From positions 450,001 to 514,000 of the forward strand of contig CAWZYM010000209.1 of the NCBI GenBank assembly GCA_963966185.1: 64,000 bases of DNA, written 5' to 3'. Below the pieces are notes generated by a model. It made no database searches and was not told the origin of the DNA. It worked only from the letters and a program-made list of their open reading frames with translations. Positions within the stretch are counted from its first letter, which is position 1, and every line of letters starts with the position of its first letter. Both the position numbers and the translations under genes were made by a program. The DNA comes from Rhabditoides inermis. Lineage: Eukaryota > Nematoda > Chromadorea > Rhabditida > Rhabditidae. Positions 22,347 to 34,399 of this stretch are shown piece after piece.

Positions 22347-23129
22347 TCCAATCCGAGGAAGAGAAAAGGGAGGGGTTCACGCACCGTTTGGATGAGTCCC
22401 CTATGTGCCAGCTTGTCACAGTCCGGGTGGAGCAGCCTGAATCTACTCCTCCGCGCACTACAATCAAATAAATGAATTTCTCAGATGTACGAGTAGCATA
22501 ACTAACAATACCGCTAATCAACATCAACATAACTGAATGAATGCGAAAGCGCTGAGATGGTTCGCCACATTCATTGGAAGCGCGCCTCGCCTCACTAGTA
22601 CACACGACATTTACGACAGTAACCACGAACGGGTACATCAATGTCTGATGTACTGAAAACAAATAACAAACATTATCAAACAAACTTCAAAATAAGAAAA
22701 CAAAACGCAATTCCATGGATAGATTCGAAAATATCTTAAATACCGAAAGCGGAGTACAGTCACAACGCGCGAGTTACGCGCATTTTACGCGCATATTCGA
22801 ATCTGCACTCCACTGCTGGTCTACGCGCGTTTTACGCGCACTTTACTCGCTTGCTAGTAGCAATCAGCACATAGCCGCTTGTTAGGCGCGTGCTAGTAGC
22901 GCACTTGTGTCATAGGTGTGTGTGTACATAGTGTAGTTTTAACGCAACATTCGGCAAATGGAACTCGAGTGACTGCTCCCGACTTCATATTTATTCAAAA
23001 CAAGAATCAAACAGTGTATTTGGTATCGCAAACATCAACAAGGAACGTACAAAAATAAAACCGTATTGTTGTAGTATAGTGATTTGGTTTTTGCGGTAGC
23101 AGTGAATGTGCCGGCGGCAATCGAAAGTC

Positions 23130-24701
23130 GGCAATTAGTAAATCATACAACATACAACATACCATCATACCACCATACCACATACCACCATACTACCATA
23201 CTATCATACCACCATACGAGCATACTACCATACCATCATACAAATACAACATACCATAATTTTGCACTCATACAACTATGAATTCTATCATACCACCATA
23301 CCACCATACCAGCATACCGCGTGATTTCGAAACGGTTTCGCGCGCACTTTCATATCACGTCTCGCGTCAGTCGCTTTTTCATTTCATTTTTTTAAACGTT
23401 ATTTTTCCTTTTCATTTTCCAAGTTTTGAATGCGAGAGACGCGAACATCTCTCTCTCTCCCTTATCGAGAACGACTCTCACACTCAAGATGAAGTGAAAA
23501 AACGCAACAATTTCATTGAAAGTACATATGTAGGAGAAGAAGCCGCTGCTGTTTGTATTCTGTGTTTGTTTGTATCCTTTGAGGAGGAATGGAAGAACGT
23601 GGCCGCGGACACCGACGCTACAAGATGGAAAACTTATGCTACCTGGCGCTACTCTGTGAATAATTGATGTTTGAGTTACGATCACATAATGCGATACCGG
23701 ACAAATGTTGAATTTTTGAATTGAATTTTTTGTATAGGTTCATAATTCGTACAGTGGTGGTCAACCGACCCCGACCGAGCGTCCGACCATCGACTCCCAG
23801 ACATGGCGGACATGAAACGCAACGATATTCAAAGAGAGAGTATCGTTCGCGCAGAAATGCTTTTTCTCGTTCGATGCTATGCATGCGACCATCGCCGTGC
23901 CACCAAGGGATCGAATTCAGCGGCTTTTTTTTAGAAAAAAACACAACGATGTGCATGGATATGTATTTCCATTTTGCGAAACTACAATTTAGTAGCTCTA
24001 CAATACACGAATAGAAAAAAACATTCAGAGCTCACGCCGAAGCTGCTGCCTCCACCCTGGATGGTGTCAGTTCTGACAATAAATCTATCGCCATTCCCTC
24101 CTCTATTCTCAATATGTCTTTGCTCTCAACCATCTTGCTTCACCTTGGTGCCTCCTTCCCAGGCCCAGGCTCAACATGACAATCACCAAAAAAATCTAAA
24201 TCTACGTATGTATACAATATACTACTGCACAATCTATGTAGATAGAAATCAAATGAAGACGTTTTGGGATCTTCCAAACACAGAGAAGGACAGCATACGG
24301 ATGTAACCAAAGACCGTTTTACAATATACTGTGTGTTTACAACGTTTAAAACGCACAAGAGCGCTGTGAAGCGTGTATTAAAGATACAAAGGCACACTCG
24401 CTCCCGGAAAACTTTGGAAAATATGATGGTAAGATAATATAATATGCATGGTGGTATGTTGGTATGTTGGTATGTTGGTATGGTGGTATGGTGGTATGGT
24501 GGTATGGCGGTATGGTGGTATGGTGGTATGGTGGTATGGTGGTATGGTGGTATGGTGGTATGGTGGTATGGTGGTATGGTGGTATGGTGGTATGATACCA
24601 TGGTATGATGGTATGATACCATGGTATGATGGTATGATACCGTAGTATGATGGTATGATTGTATGATGGTATGTTGTATGTTGTATGATTTACTAATGGC
24701 C
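23130..24701. mobile_element. 1.57-kb element with GGTATGGT-array ends
   Basis: Ends read GGCAATTAGTAAATCATACA (left) and its near-exact inverse (right), continuing into inverted arrays of an 8-bp unit (CATACCAC on the left at 23140-23330, GGTATGGT on the right at 24445-24690). It is flanked by the exact 9-bp direct repeat TCGAAAGTC (23121-23129 and 24702-24710). The paralogous site at about 33890 lacks the element. A 9-bp target duplication with long ends suggests a Mutator-like element; the interior has no recognised transposase. Confidence 0.8.
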
Positions 24702-24750
24702 TCGAAAGTCTCGGATCTGAGTCTCACTCTTTTATCGAAAAAGTTGAAAT

Positions 24751-24754
<4 letters not shown>

Positions 24755-24815
<61 letters not shown>

Positions 24816-24820
24816 CTCTC
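24755..24820. repeat. (CT)n microsatellite
   Basis: Pure CT run in the 3' part of unit 1; the equivalent in unit 2 is at about 33940-33985. Confidence 0.9.
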
Positions 24821-25309
24821 ACGATCGTTGATCATTCAAGTGCGGTTTCACATGCGGCGTTGCGCGATTTGATCATTTCGTTTCGCTGCTGATCCAATAA
24901 AAAAAGCTGCTTTTCGGGGGTGAATGAACTAATGTGAGGTAACTTCCAGGCAACATTTTGCAAATGGGACTGAATCGGAGAGATGTGTGGAACTTGTACG
25001 TGTTCGAGTCTTCGAGTTTGGTTTCACATTTTCCGTCTCCTTGCGCGGACGCGATCGCCCCGCCTTCTGAGGAGTCCAGTTGCCGGCAGCCTTTTCCCAC
25101 CGACAGCCGCCTGCATTATAATAATCTATCACAGTTCACACTGTGCCACACACAAAAATGTGATGAAAATGAAAAAGACGAAAAAAAACAATGCAACAAA
25201 TGATTGCGTAGCGATCTGTAAGACCAGCAGTTTCAAAGAATACCCACCCTGCCTGGAGGTGGCGTGGGAGAGCGGGCGGAGGAAATATAACGTCGTTCCG
25301 TGAACTCCC

Positions 25310-25612
25310 ATTTCCGGTGTCGCGTTGCTTGCAGAATGTCTCATAGTCGCGTCATCTGCCGAATGTTGCTGCTTCGGATGCTTCGATTCATTCGTGTAGG
25401 GTGAGTTCCATCGCTCGATCTTTCGCTGCGCAGCGCGTAGGCGCGTGTTGGCACAGACTTCCAAACATGGAAGTACTTCGGCGCGAAAGACCTTCCTGCG
25501 GAGTCGCAACGAAGCTCGCCGTGGTGTCGAGAAGTGCTTGTGTCGTGGGAACGCGGTGCAGCCAGTCTGGATGCGGCGGATGATCTCGTCCACGTCGTTC
25601 TTCCGTCAGTGA
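25310..25612 (-). mobile_element. decayed RTE-type retrotransposon fragment
   Basis: Minus-strand translation includes DEIIRRIQTGCTAF, RLRRKVFRAEVLPCLEV and TRLRAAQRKIERW. The same order (EEISRR..GWAAF, LKANLFNASVLPALCY, RIRTAHRAMERQLM) occurs in the better preserved RTE fragment at 30611-31216. It marks the start of unit 2 and is the paralogue of 12396-12897. Confidence 0.6.
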
Positions 25613-25898
25613 AGGAGAGAAGATCACAACATCACAACACAGCCAGTAGGTACGGCACAACTGCGACAAGTTGTGAACAGTTAGTGGTGAATATACTGTC
25701 CATTGTATTGTTTCACGCATACCTCAGATATGACAGGTACGAAAACAAATCAAGCAGATAACTGTCATCAAACTAAAAATGACCAAGCACACGTTCACGT
25801 AAATCAAGAAACGATTTTTCTAACTGCAATGCACGCTCGAAAACACCTCACGTAAGACATAAGCAGGACACGATATAAAGTACGATAATGTATTTGTA

Positions 25899-26015
25899 TT
25901 AAAGGAACAGTGGCGACTTATTTCTGCCGCAATCTGCCACAACTCCTCTTTTGACTCTGAGCAAAACGAGAGCAAAACGAGCTCGATGCCACAACGCAGC
26001 GCACAACCTGCAGGT
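25899..26015. mobile_element. TTAA-MITE fragment (5' part)
   Basis: TTAAAGGAACAGTGGCGACT followed by the CTGCCGCAATCTGCCACAAC block shared with the copy at 26424; it breaks off after about 115 bp. Confidence 0.6.
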
Positions 26016-26423
26016 AACCAGGTGATGTCGTTTACCTGCTTGACCTTGTTTGCTGCGTTCTGGCAGGCGTCGTCTTCTTGCCACTCCCCCCACTCCCGCC
26101 CGAACAGATGTTGGTGGTCTATCAGCGCAGACGGTAGATCCTGCTGAGTATCACGTTTCATCACGGCATCATACGTTATCACTGTTCTTCACATTTTCTA
26201 TTATATTTACTCGAAACGCTAATAGTCTCGCTTCTTGTCACAGACGTTCGCGCTTGAAATGAAAAATGACGCTAATAGGATGGTGAATCATGTGATTCTG
26301 AACAGTCAGAAATCACGATATCATTAGCACAAGTTCTAAAATGTAAAATGACCAAAAAACAGACGAAAACAAAATGAGAATGTTATTACTCATATTTGTG
26401 TGAAGTGAATGAAAACCAAGATT

Positions 26424-26830
26424 GAAGAAACAGTGACGACTCATTTCTGCCACAACCTGCCACAACTCCACATTTTCATACGAGCAAGAAGTTTGGCGGG
26501 AACGGGAATCGAACCAGCGAGCTGGGTGCCACAACGCAGCGCACATGCCATAAAGCAAGCGTATTTCTTTGCGTTCATTTGTTCATTTGCGCTCATGTCT
26601 CCGACCCCAACTTTGCAGTACCGAAGAGTTGGACAGTAGGCTATTCGTGATGAAACCAACTTTGAACTCGAGTTTTTAGCTGCATTCTTGACAGTTGCAA
26701 ATAAAAAGTAACGCACAATCGTCGTTCTTTCGCCAATAAATGCATGTGCAAAAATATTAAAAAAAAATGCAAAAATATAATTCTTGATTGTACTCCATTA
26801 CAAAAAATAAGTCGCCACTGTTTCTATAAA
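26424..26830. mobile_element. TTAA-MITE with tRNA-like core, copy 3
   Basis: Ends AAGAAACAGTGACGACTCAT and ATAAGTCGCCACTGTTTCT. The tRNA-like core is on the minus strand at about 26480-26560, with a box B-like GGTTCGATTCC. Confidence 0.65.
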
Positions 26831-28184
26831 GTGAATGTAATTGTGTTTCGTTTGTCGCGGTTGCGACAGCGGCTGGGCCATTCCACAAGTTTCTTGTAAA
26901 CTCGCTGAAAGGGTTGCCGCGCCGTGCATGTCATGTAATCAAACTCGTGTATATATAGCTAAGTACGTTTACTGAACTGACATCAAATTGCTTTATCGAC
27001 TTCATAAAAGTACTCTAAAATCGGTCTAACACAAAATCTGCGAGACAAGCAGGAAACAAAATGGTTTCGAAACTAATTACTTTGCTGTTTTACGCGTTTG
27101 AACAACAGTCACTTAACGACAACGCAATAAAACAACCACTTCCTGTTTTTTTCAATCACACGTTTTTCACAAAACATAATCATGTTTCAATACACGTTCT
27201 AGGAACACAAAAGCGAGGGTTTTGAGGTATTCGTTGAGGAAATCACAATGAGTGTTCTCTCATCAAAATCGAGTTTTCATAACTGATATGTTTACTTACA
27301 TATCTCATGTCTCAAGTTAAGTGCTGCTGCAAGTTAGTTATAGGTACAATTTAGTGAAATGTATTACAGTACTATCCGTGAAAATGCCAAACTTTGGATA
27401 ATTTAGAAAAAAATAATAATAAATATGCGTTTTTGTTCAGGGTCTATCTGTGAGCCACTGAACAACTTTCACTCAGAGTATTGTCTTTGCTCAATTGTGC
27501 GGCTATGCCTCAGGCCTCTTATCTTATCGTTTTCTTACCCAATGACCATGTGTGAAACAGGTATGTATGCATCGAAGTGCGCTCACTTTGTTCGGAATCA
27601 ATTTCGAAGTGTTTCGAAGCGATCGCAAGGCGTTCCGAAGTGTTCGGGAGTGTTCTGGGGGGCAATTCCGTAGGCAGTTTGAACTGTTTCGAAGGCAGTC
27701 GGGAGAGTTTCGAAGATACTGAAATTGAACGCTACTTTAGTGTCTAACAGTCATAGTGGTTATATTACACATGTTTTTGATCATATTTTCTGTAGGGTCC
27801 ATACTATTGTTTCAGAGATCGATAGAAGAAGGAGTCCTCCTTTCGAGAACGAACAAGTTCTCGGATTCACGAAGACGTCAAGCAGAAGGAGGTGGCGTCG
27901 GACGTCTTTTCATTTCTCGAGTATGAATTGCCATGAGAACAGTTTTCCACAAGGGATGGGTGATTCTTGACTTGCAGAGGGATGAGATTGACAGACGAAC
28001 GCCTAAGCAGTGTCCCAAATGTATTGTGATTCATCCGATATTCTGTTTCTGCCTTCTCCTTCTCTGTGAATCACACCTTTAATCTTATTGTAGCAAATTT
28101 TTTTGGACGGATCTTTATCAATCTCTTCTCAAACAGACTTTTTTACTCGTTTGTAGCTTTCAACACGAGTACTATCACTCACTC

Positions 28185-28241
<57 letters not shown>

Positions 28242-28347
28242 ACTCACTCTCACTATTACTGTTGCTCTCGCTACAGATTCTGACGCTCACTGAATGTATT
28301 ACGAAAAACCCGCCTTCTAAAAACAGTCTTGACTATAGTAATCTGTC

Positions 28348-31300
28348 ATGACAATTGTGTGGTATAGAACGTTGCTATACGCTATCGAGTTTCTACTTTT
28401 ACTCGTCAATATTCCGGCACTCATTATTGTAAATGTTCACCTTTTTATTAAATCCCAATACCACCCTTATTTTAGGTGAGCTAGTCTTGCACTTTGAAAA
28501 AAAAACACTTTCTGTCACAGGTTCATCGTCTCTATTTTCGCGTTTTCTTATCTCGTAACGACTCTCCACAGAATGACACTTTTTGTGTTCATGTTTCTTT
28601 TACCAGATAACTTGGAATCAGTTTCGGTACAAACTTCTTCATTTTTTTCCATGTTACTCGCTTCTAGCATACGATAGTATATGTACAAGCTAGTGGTTTC
28701 AATATGGCGACTGTTGATTTTGTCATCCTCGTCCTGGAAAGAATCGTGGCAATCGTTTACAAAAAAGTAACTTGTAACGAATAATATGTTTGTGAATATA
28801 GTTTTTTTCCAGAAATATGAATGCATGACAGCTCGAAAAGGATTTTTTATTATACTTTTTGCAATTGTGAGTGGTTTAAACGAGGTTATAGTTAAAATCA
28901 GAGTTAGAAAAAGATCGGTGAAAATACGTTTTTTTCGAAACCCGTGAGTGTTTCAACATACATTGGATTGATCGAAATCATATGAATCAATATTCTGAAA
29001 ATTAGAATTGGCTATTTGGTGTGATGAGAAGAGGCAGGGAACAAACCAAAAAAACACTTGGAAGAGGAGTAGAGCCGAGAGCATGGCAAGGCACTCAGAA
29101 GAGTTCGGGGGTATCCGGGAGTATTTCAAATTCAATTCGGGGCGACTCGAGAGGCAGTTATAGTCGCTTCCCCCCGTTGGTTAACATTCCGGAAGCGAGA
29201 ATATGCAGTGCTGCATATGCAAGAGCGGTGCGAAAACGATCACATTCGTCTAACATGCTTTATATTGTACCAAACAGTTGAAAACTTAAACAACGGCTTG
29301 TCATGTCTCTTATCGTTGGTATATAGCTACACAGATATCAAATTACACTTACGTTTACGATCGAAATTAAGCGATAACTAAAACTATTGGCAATTTATCG
29401 CGCCTCAAAAGCTTCAGCTCGTTGCAAACATAATGTTTTCTTCTGTACATTTGGTACAGTATTCGACATGATGACTTTAACAATCGTCCACATGCAAATT
29501 TTGAGCGGACTGCTAGTTGTATCGATATCATTCGATAACCGTTTCTGATGGTCGCGAAGTGGCTTCACTTAAACGGAAATATAAAATAGTGAGATTCCGG
29601 TCTCAATTCTGTAACTGTATGAAAACCACAAACGACAAATAAAAAAACAGAGATATAAACAAACAACTACTCTAGAAACAAACTAACGGCAACAACTTTA
29701 GATAGCCACAGTAATTCTGATCGATATTGGCATTTATGCGGGACACGAATATTTGCTATTGGTCAGTCAGACATCTGCTACTATCGTAGCAACAGTGGTA
29801 CGTTCAGTATCGAACTATTGATTTTTCTACTTTTTTTCAAGCTAACTACTCTTTCAGGCGATACCGTACATAATACGATACAGTATCAAACAATATTCGA
29901 AACGACACAATAACTCTACACTCACTGACCGGTGAGGCGTGAAGATTAATGAAAATGCATACGGTTATGTTATAACATTCTCTGCCAAGAGATTATAGAG
30001 ACACAGTAACACTGCAAGAAATGTACAGTGAGGCGAATATTGAGCTGACCTTCGGCTATCTGTATCAAACATTTTAGGTACACTGGCGACTTAGTTTCGA
30101 CTAGGAAAAGAATCATATTAACCAGAATCATAATCGAATTGTGAGAAAGAACAACGATTATCCATTGCTTTCAAATGTTGCAACTCGCTGTTGCAACATT
30201 TTATTTCAAACTCTCAAAAATGGTCCCACCACGACATTCAATCCATTGAATTCTGCAATAATACAGATAGGGCAGAAATGGCGAAAGAACACACAATCCC
30301 CGCAAAATAAGCCCGATCATATACTATGTAGCTCAATGCGTGTGTGCGCCGTAGTGACACAGATCTCGCCCGTTCGAGTCCTGTCTACGGCAAATGTTTT
30401 GCAAAAAAATCGAGTCCTGTCTACGGCAAATGTTTTGCAAACAAACATGAAAAAATTATCAATCTACCGAAAGCTTTGTTGCGGCGTTTAGCGACCATGT
30501 TTCAATGTCAGCTGGTTGCTTGAATGTTTTGAGTTTTTATTCTAATATTTCTTATATTATTCATTATCTGAAATATAAACTTACTTGATTACTTGAGCGA
30601 TCCGATTCGCTCAAGGAAGCGCGGATCCCATCTTCCTCCAGGTAGTTCGGTCTCGCGCGGACGTTGCCCATGCGGTGCCGTTGCCCATATTGAACTGTCT
30701 CGAAAAGGTTCGGATAGAATCGATCCAGCGGGTAGGTGGTCTCCCGAATGTCCGTTTGACGTGGCGTGGGTACCACTCAGTGACGGCACGTGTCCATCGT
30801 CCATCGTCCCTCCTGATGATGTGCCCGGCCCATCGATGTTTGCCCTGGCGCATGTACCGCAGCGGATCCTTCAGCTTTGATCGTCTCCTCATCTTCTCGC
30901 TGCTTATGCCCTCGTCCCTTTGTCTTCGCAGCGTGTAGCCCATCAGCTGCCTCTCCATGGCTCGATGTGCGGTGCGGATCCGTCCGAGACTTTTCTCCGT
31001 GTACGCCCAGGTCTCGGTGGCGTAGCAGAGAGCAGGCAGAACCGAGGCATTGAAGAGGTTAGCCTTCAGGTCCTGATCTTTCAGAGTAGTGAGCGTCTCC
31101 TTTATGCTGCAGAATGCAGCCCAGCCAGCGTGTGTCCTTCTGCTTATTTCCTCCCCGAGAGTGTTGGTGCCGTTGATGAGCCTGCCGAGATAGACATAGT
31201 TCTCCACAGACTCCACGAAATATAAAAACCATTCAAAATATAGAACTAGGTTTTCTTCATAAAACAGAAGAGTAGTGTAGCAGACTGTGCAAGTTCGTGC

Positions 31301-32059
31301 ACTTCTGACGGCCGAGAAAATTCGAATTCAAAAAAAATATCGTCGATAAACGTGTCATGACTTGTTTCATAAACAGAATCAGATTTTCGTGCACTTCTGA
31401 CGGCCGAGAAAATTCGAATTTCACTAGTCTATTTTTTGTCGATTCAGTTTCACATCGAGCCAGAACATTCGCTCTACTCAGCTCATTCTCCCATTCATTA
31501 TCGACGAATTTCTTTGTAGAATCGGTAACGTTGAATTCAGAGTTCTGAAAACGAAGAACAGTTTCAGTATACATTTGTCTCATTTTGTATTCGATTTTGT
31601 TCACGGACATTCCTATCGGACAGGACAGAACAACGCTCAGCCACGCGTATGATATTGTCAGTTGTATTTTGAATGTTGTCCAGATTCGATTACCAGATTC
31701 GTTATGGTTGACCAGAGAAGTTTTGGCGCTTTTTTTGAAACCTGACACTCATATCTAGCATACATATAACAGATAATTCTATAAAATGCTAGATTCTAAA
31801 TCTGAACAAACAACAAATGACCATAATCATGATGAAAGACTTACGATGAAAGATGAAATATTCAAGTCATGAATTCGTTGTTGATTTTGACATGAATGAG
31901 CCTGTCGTTCAGATGTTCGCCTATCAACACCTCTTCTTCTCGCTGTCTCTTCTCCACACTTGGCGGAAGAAAAAGAAGAATTCAGTAAATCGCGAATGCA
32001 CAAAAGCCTTCGAAGTCACTCACAACCATTTTGAGGAAATGCAACAGGCGTGGGGATAG
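28348..32059 (+). CDS. nematode 7TM chemoreceptor, copy 2
   Basis: Nine phase-consistent exons: 28348-28475, 28521-28626, 28668-28766, 28813-28866, 29702-29797, 29858-29931, 31448-31524, 31568-31656, 31913-32059; 289 residues. It is paralogous exon by exon to the gene at 14695-18520, with one codon fewer in exon 6, and keeps LERIVAIVYKKKYECMTARK and the same C-terminus (EMQQAWG). Differences are spread as in two functional paralogues: NFVILVLE versus DFVILVLE, GILAGYGLLLL versus GIYAGHEYLLL. Exon 8 has a GTCAGT donor where copy 1 has GTGAGT. Intron 6 has been enlarged to 1.5 kb by a MITE and an RTE fragment. No disabling mutation seen. Confidence 0.85.
30067..30446. mobile_element. TTAA-MITE with tRNA-like core, copy 4 (3' truncated)
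   Basis: Left end TTAGGTACACTGGCGACTTA. The tRNA-like core is on the plus strand at about 30330-30410, with box A-like TAGCTCAATGCG and box B-like CGTTCGAGTCC. The 34-bp segment CGAGTCCTGTCTACGGCAAA and onward is duplicated in tandem (about 30375-30443). The expected right inverted end is missing. Confidence 0.65.
30600..31216 (-). mobile_element. RTE-clade non-LTR retrotransposon, C-terminal part
   Basis: A 201-codon open frame on the minus strand holds the end of an RTE-type reverse transcriptase and its C-terminal tail. In order: VENYVYLGRLING, EEISRRTHAGWAAF, LFNASVLPALCYATETWAYT, RAMERQLMGYTLRRQRDEG, LRYMRQGKHRWAGHIIRRDD, RWTRAVTEWYPR. These are hallmark C-terminal segments of RTE elements. 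The 5' part (endonuclease, catalytic FADD-type region) is absent: a typical 5'-truncated insertion. It sits antisense in intron 6 of chemoreceptor copy 2. Confidence 0.9.
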
Positions 32060-33053
32060 CAAAATAAACATGTATAATTTTGTATGTTTCTTTCTACACC
32101 TGTGTTTTCACCCTCTGAAATGTGACTTTTTTCTCTCAAACATTCATACGTTTTGTCGTTTGTCAGTCTCGAAAACACAATGTCTTTGTGTACTCTACAA
32201 ATACGTTTTCCGACCTTTCAGAACTACATATGACAAAAACAATTAATATCATGTTTGCGAGTCATGTTGACGTTAGCAAATGTCATTACCGTACATCATA
32301 CCAAAATCCATTATACGATACACTATACAGGTGACAGTATCCACGAGTACGTAGTGAGTACTAGTAGTACTACATAGTTATGTGAATGGTCTTCATGACA
32401 TAAGTAGAATATGTATACATAACTTGTCTTGTATAGGTGAACATATTATAGACCTGCAACGTGAATAACATTCAATATCCAATAAGGAAGAGAATGTAAA
32501 TGCGATGCATTAATGTTGTTAAACAAGATGTTGGAACTGTGTGCACTAAGTAAGTATGTAGGTAGGACTCACTAGTTTATGCAGTTTATGCGAAATTAAA
32601 ATTAGAAATATATTATTATTAATCGTAATATTATTGATAGTCCACTCAGAAATTTAACCGCTCAGAATGAAAACAGAAGTCAGTTACAGTGCCGCCAACA
32701 AGGGACTTGCCTTTTTGTTGTTAGCGAGGCGACAATTCGTCAGAGTTCTAAAATGGCCACCGGCCCTATGATTTGTTTTGGTTTTTGAAATTCGGAAAAG
32801 GGCGATTTATAGTGAAAGTGTTGCACGTATCTTATGGATACGAGCAACACTTTCAAACAACTTCATTCGGATTTGGAAACAGCTGCAATGTCAGATCTTG
32901 GCACGTTACAGACCCTAGTAGAACAAAAAAACACAGAGAAACCTTCAGAAAGAATGACTCATTAATCAAGTTTGCAAAACCCGTATGAAGTGCATAATTT
33001 ATCGAAAGCGTTCGGGTATTTACAGACAAGGCTAGCGATGTTGGGATGTTCAT

Positions 33054-33369
33054 CTACTTTCCTCCGCATCCGCAGGCGGGAGGGGGCGGGGGAGGGCAAG
33101 CAGGGGGAGCGCCGCTGGAAGAAGGGGATGACGTCAGTCAGGAAGACCTTCTGATCAGCTGTCCATCTACTGTTCATCTTCTAATCAGCTGCTCAACCAC
33201 TGTTCATCTACTGTTCATTTTCTGATCAGCTGTTCATCATCTGATCAGCTGTTAGTCTGCTTCTCCACTGCTCCACTCACCATCCGCATCCTCCTCCTCC
33301 TCCTCCTCCCAGGTTGAAGCAGGCCGAAGCAGCGGCGACCGAAGCGAGAACGACAGCCAGGACACGCAT
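33054..33369 (-). CDS. Gly/Pro/Cys-rich secreted peptide, copy 2
   Basis: Exon 1 33369-33281, exon 2 33114-33054 (acceptor TCTTCCAG); 49 residues. Signal peptide MRVLAVVLASVAAASA; mature part CFNLGGGGGGGCG, CGAPPACPPPPPPACGCGGK, then stop. Gly-run and Pro-run blocks punctuated by cysteines resemble the low-complexity N-terminal part of nematode ground-like (GRL) cuticle-associated proteins, but no ground-like domain follows. A TATATAAG box lies about 40 bp upstream. The short intron (166 bp) carries the 30-bp repeat. Role unknown; extracellular by the signal peptide. Confidence 0.7.
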
Positions 33370-33416
33370 GTTGCACACGGATGCCACTCCGCCATCCTGC
33401 CCGCCTTATATAGTCA

Positions 33417-33417
<1 letters not shown>

Positions 33418-33464
<47 letters not shown>

Positions 33465-33560
33465 TCTCTCTCTCTCTCCTTCTCTCTCTCCTTCTCTCTC
33501 TCTCTCTCCCGCTCTCCTGCTCTCTCTCTCTCTTTCGCTCTTTCGCTCTCTCTCTTTCCA
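33418..33560. repeat. CT-rich microsatellite
   Basis: CT tract with interruptions immediately upstream of the TATA box of the minus-strand peptide gene copy 2; copies 1 and 3 have shorter versions in the same place. Confidence 0.85.
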
Positions 33561-34399
33561 TCCTTCCCACACGCCTTGTAGCTATTCTGATTCCTTTTTG
33601 CGATCGTTGGTCGTTTGGGTGCGGGTTCTGCAGGTGCGCTTTGCGCGATCTGATCATTTAATTTCGCTGCGGATCGGATAAGCTTGCTTTTTGGAGTGGA
33701 GTGAACCGGTGTGTGTAGTTTTAACGCAACATTCGGCGAATAGAACTCGAGTGACTGCTCCCGACTTCATATGTATTCAAAAACAAAAATCAATCAGTGT
33801 ATTTGGTATCGCAAACATGAACAAGGAACGTACAAAAATAAAAAAAACCGTATTGTTGTAGTATATTTGGTTTTTGCAGGCGGCAATCAGAAGTCTCGGC
33901 TCTGAGTCTCACTCTTTTATCAAGAAAGTTGAAATAAAATCTCTCTCTCTCTCTCCCCCTCTCTCTCTCTCTCTCTCTCTCTCTCACGATCGTTGATCAG
34001 TCAAGTGCGGTTTCACATGCGGCGTTGCGCGATTTGATCATTTCGTTTCGCTGCTGTTCCAATAAAAAAAACTGCTTTTCGGTGGTGAATGAACTAATGT
34101 GAGGTAATTTCCAGGCAACATTTGGCGAATGGCACTGACTTGGAGTGTGTGTGGAACTTGTACGCGTTTGAGTCTTCGAGTTTGGTTTTACATAAAGGGT
34201 TCGGGCGTTTGGGTTACTCCCGCTTGGCGATTTCCGCAAGGATGTCTCTCTTGCATCCACGCAGGTGCCGTTGCATAGGCGTTTTGGGTACATCAATTTG
34301 GTCTTCTGAATTAGCAGTTTTCAAAGTAAGGTTTGGTGATAGAAAACTGGGATTTTCATGCAGGTTCATTCGATATAGAACGAAACTATGTCTTTTGAA

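Larger units (their letters stand above)
20374..22914. mobile_element. 2.5-kb inverted-repeat element carrying CHD7-like pieces
   Basis: Left end TGACACCAGAGTGCTACTAG, right end the inverted equivalent (CTAGTAGCGCACTTGTGTCA). Both ends carry subterminal TTACGCGCATTTTACGCGCA repeats. The paralogous site at about 33710-33720 is uninterrupted (GAACCGGTGTGTGTAGTTTT), so this is an insertion into unit 1. It contains a decayed chromodomain-helicase gene fragment and a nested MITE. No transposase frame is evident, so it is probably non-autonomous. Confidence 0.7.
12397..25310. repeat. tandem duplication, unit 1
   Basis: First unit of a direct segmental duplication; the second is about 25310-34400. 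Order in both: RTE fragment, TTAA-MITE, AT-rich leader (CATGTAATCAAACTCGTG), CT tract, chemoreceptor gene, common 3' flank, secreted peptide gene (minus strand), CT tract and flank. Unit 1 is longer mainly because of two later insertions (20374-22914 and 23130-24701) and a longer minisatellite in the peptide gene. Confidence 0.8.

Noticed and set aside
31257..31748. 163-codon open frame on the minus strand
   Set aside because: It is the antisense of chemoreceptor copy 2 exons 7-8 and has no motif of its own.
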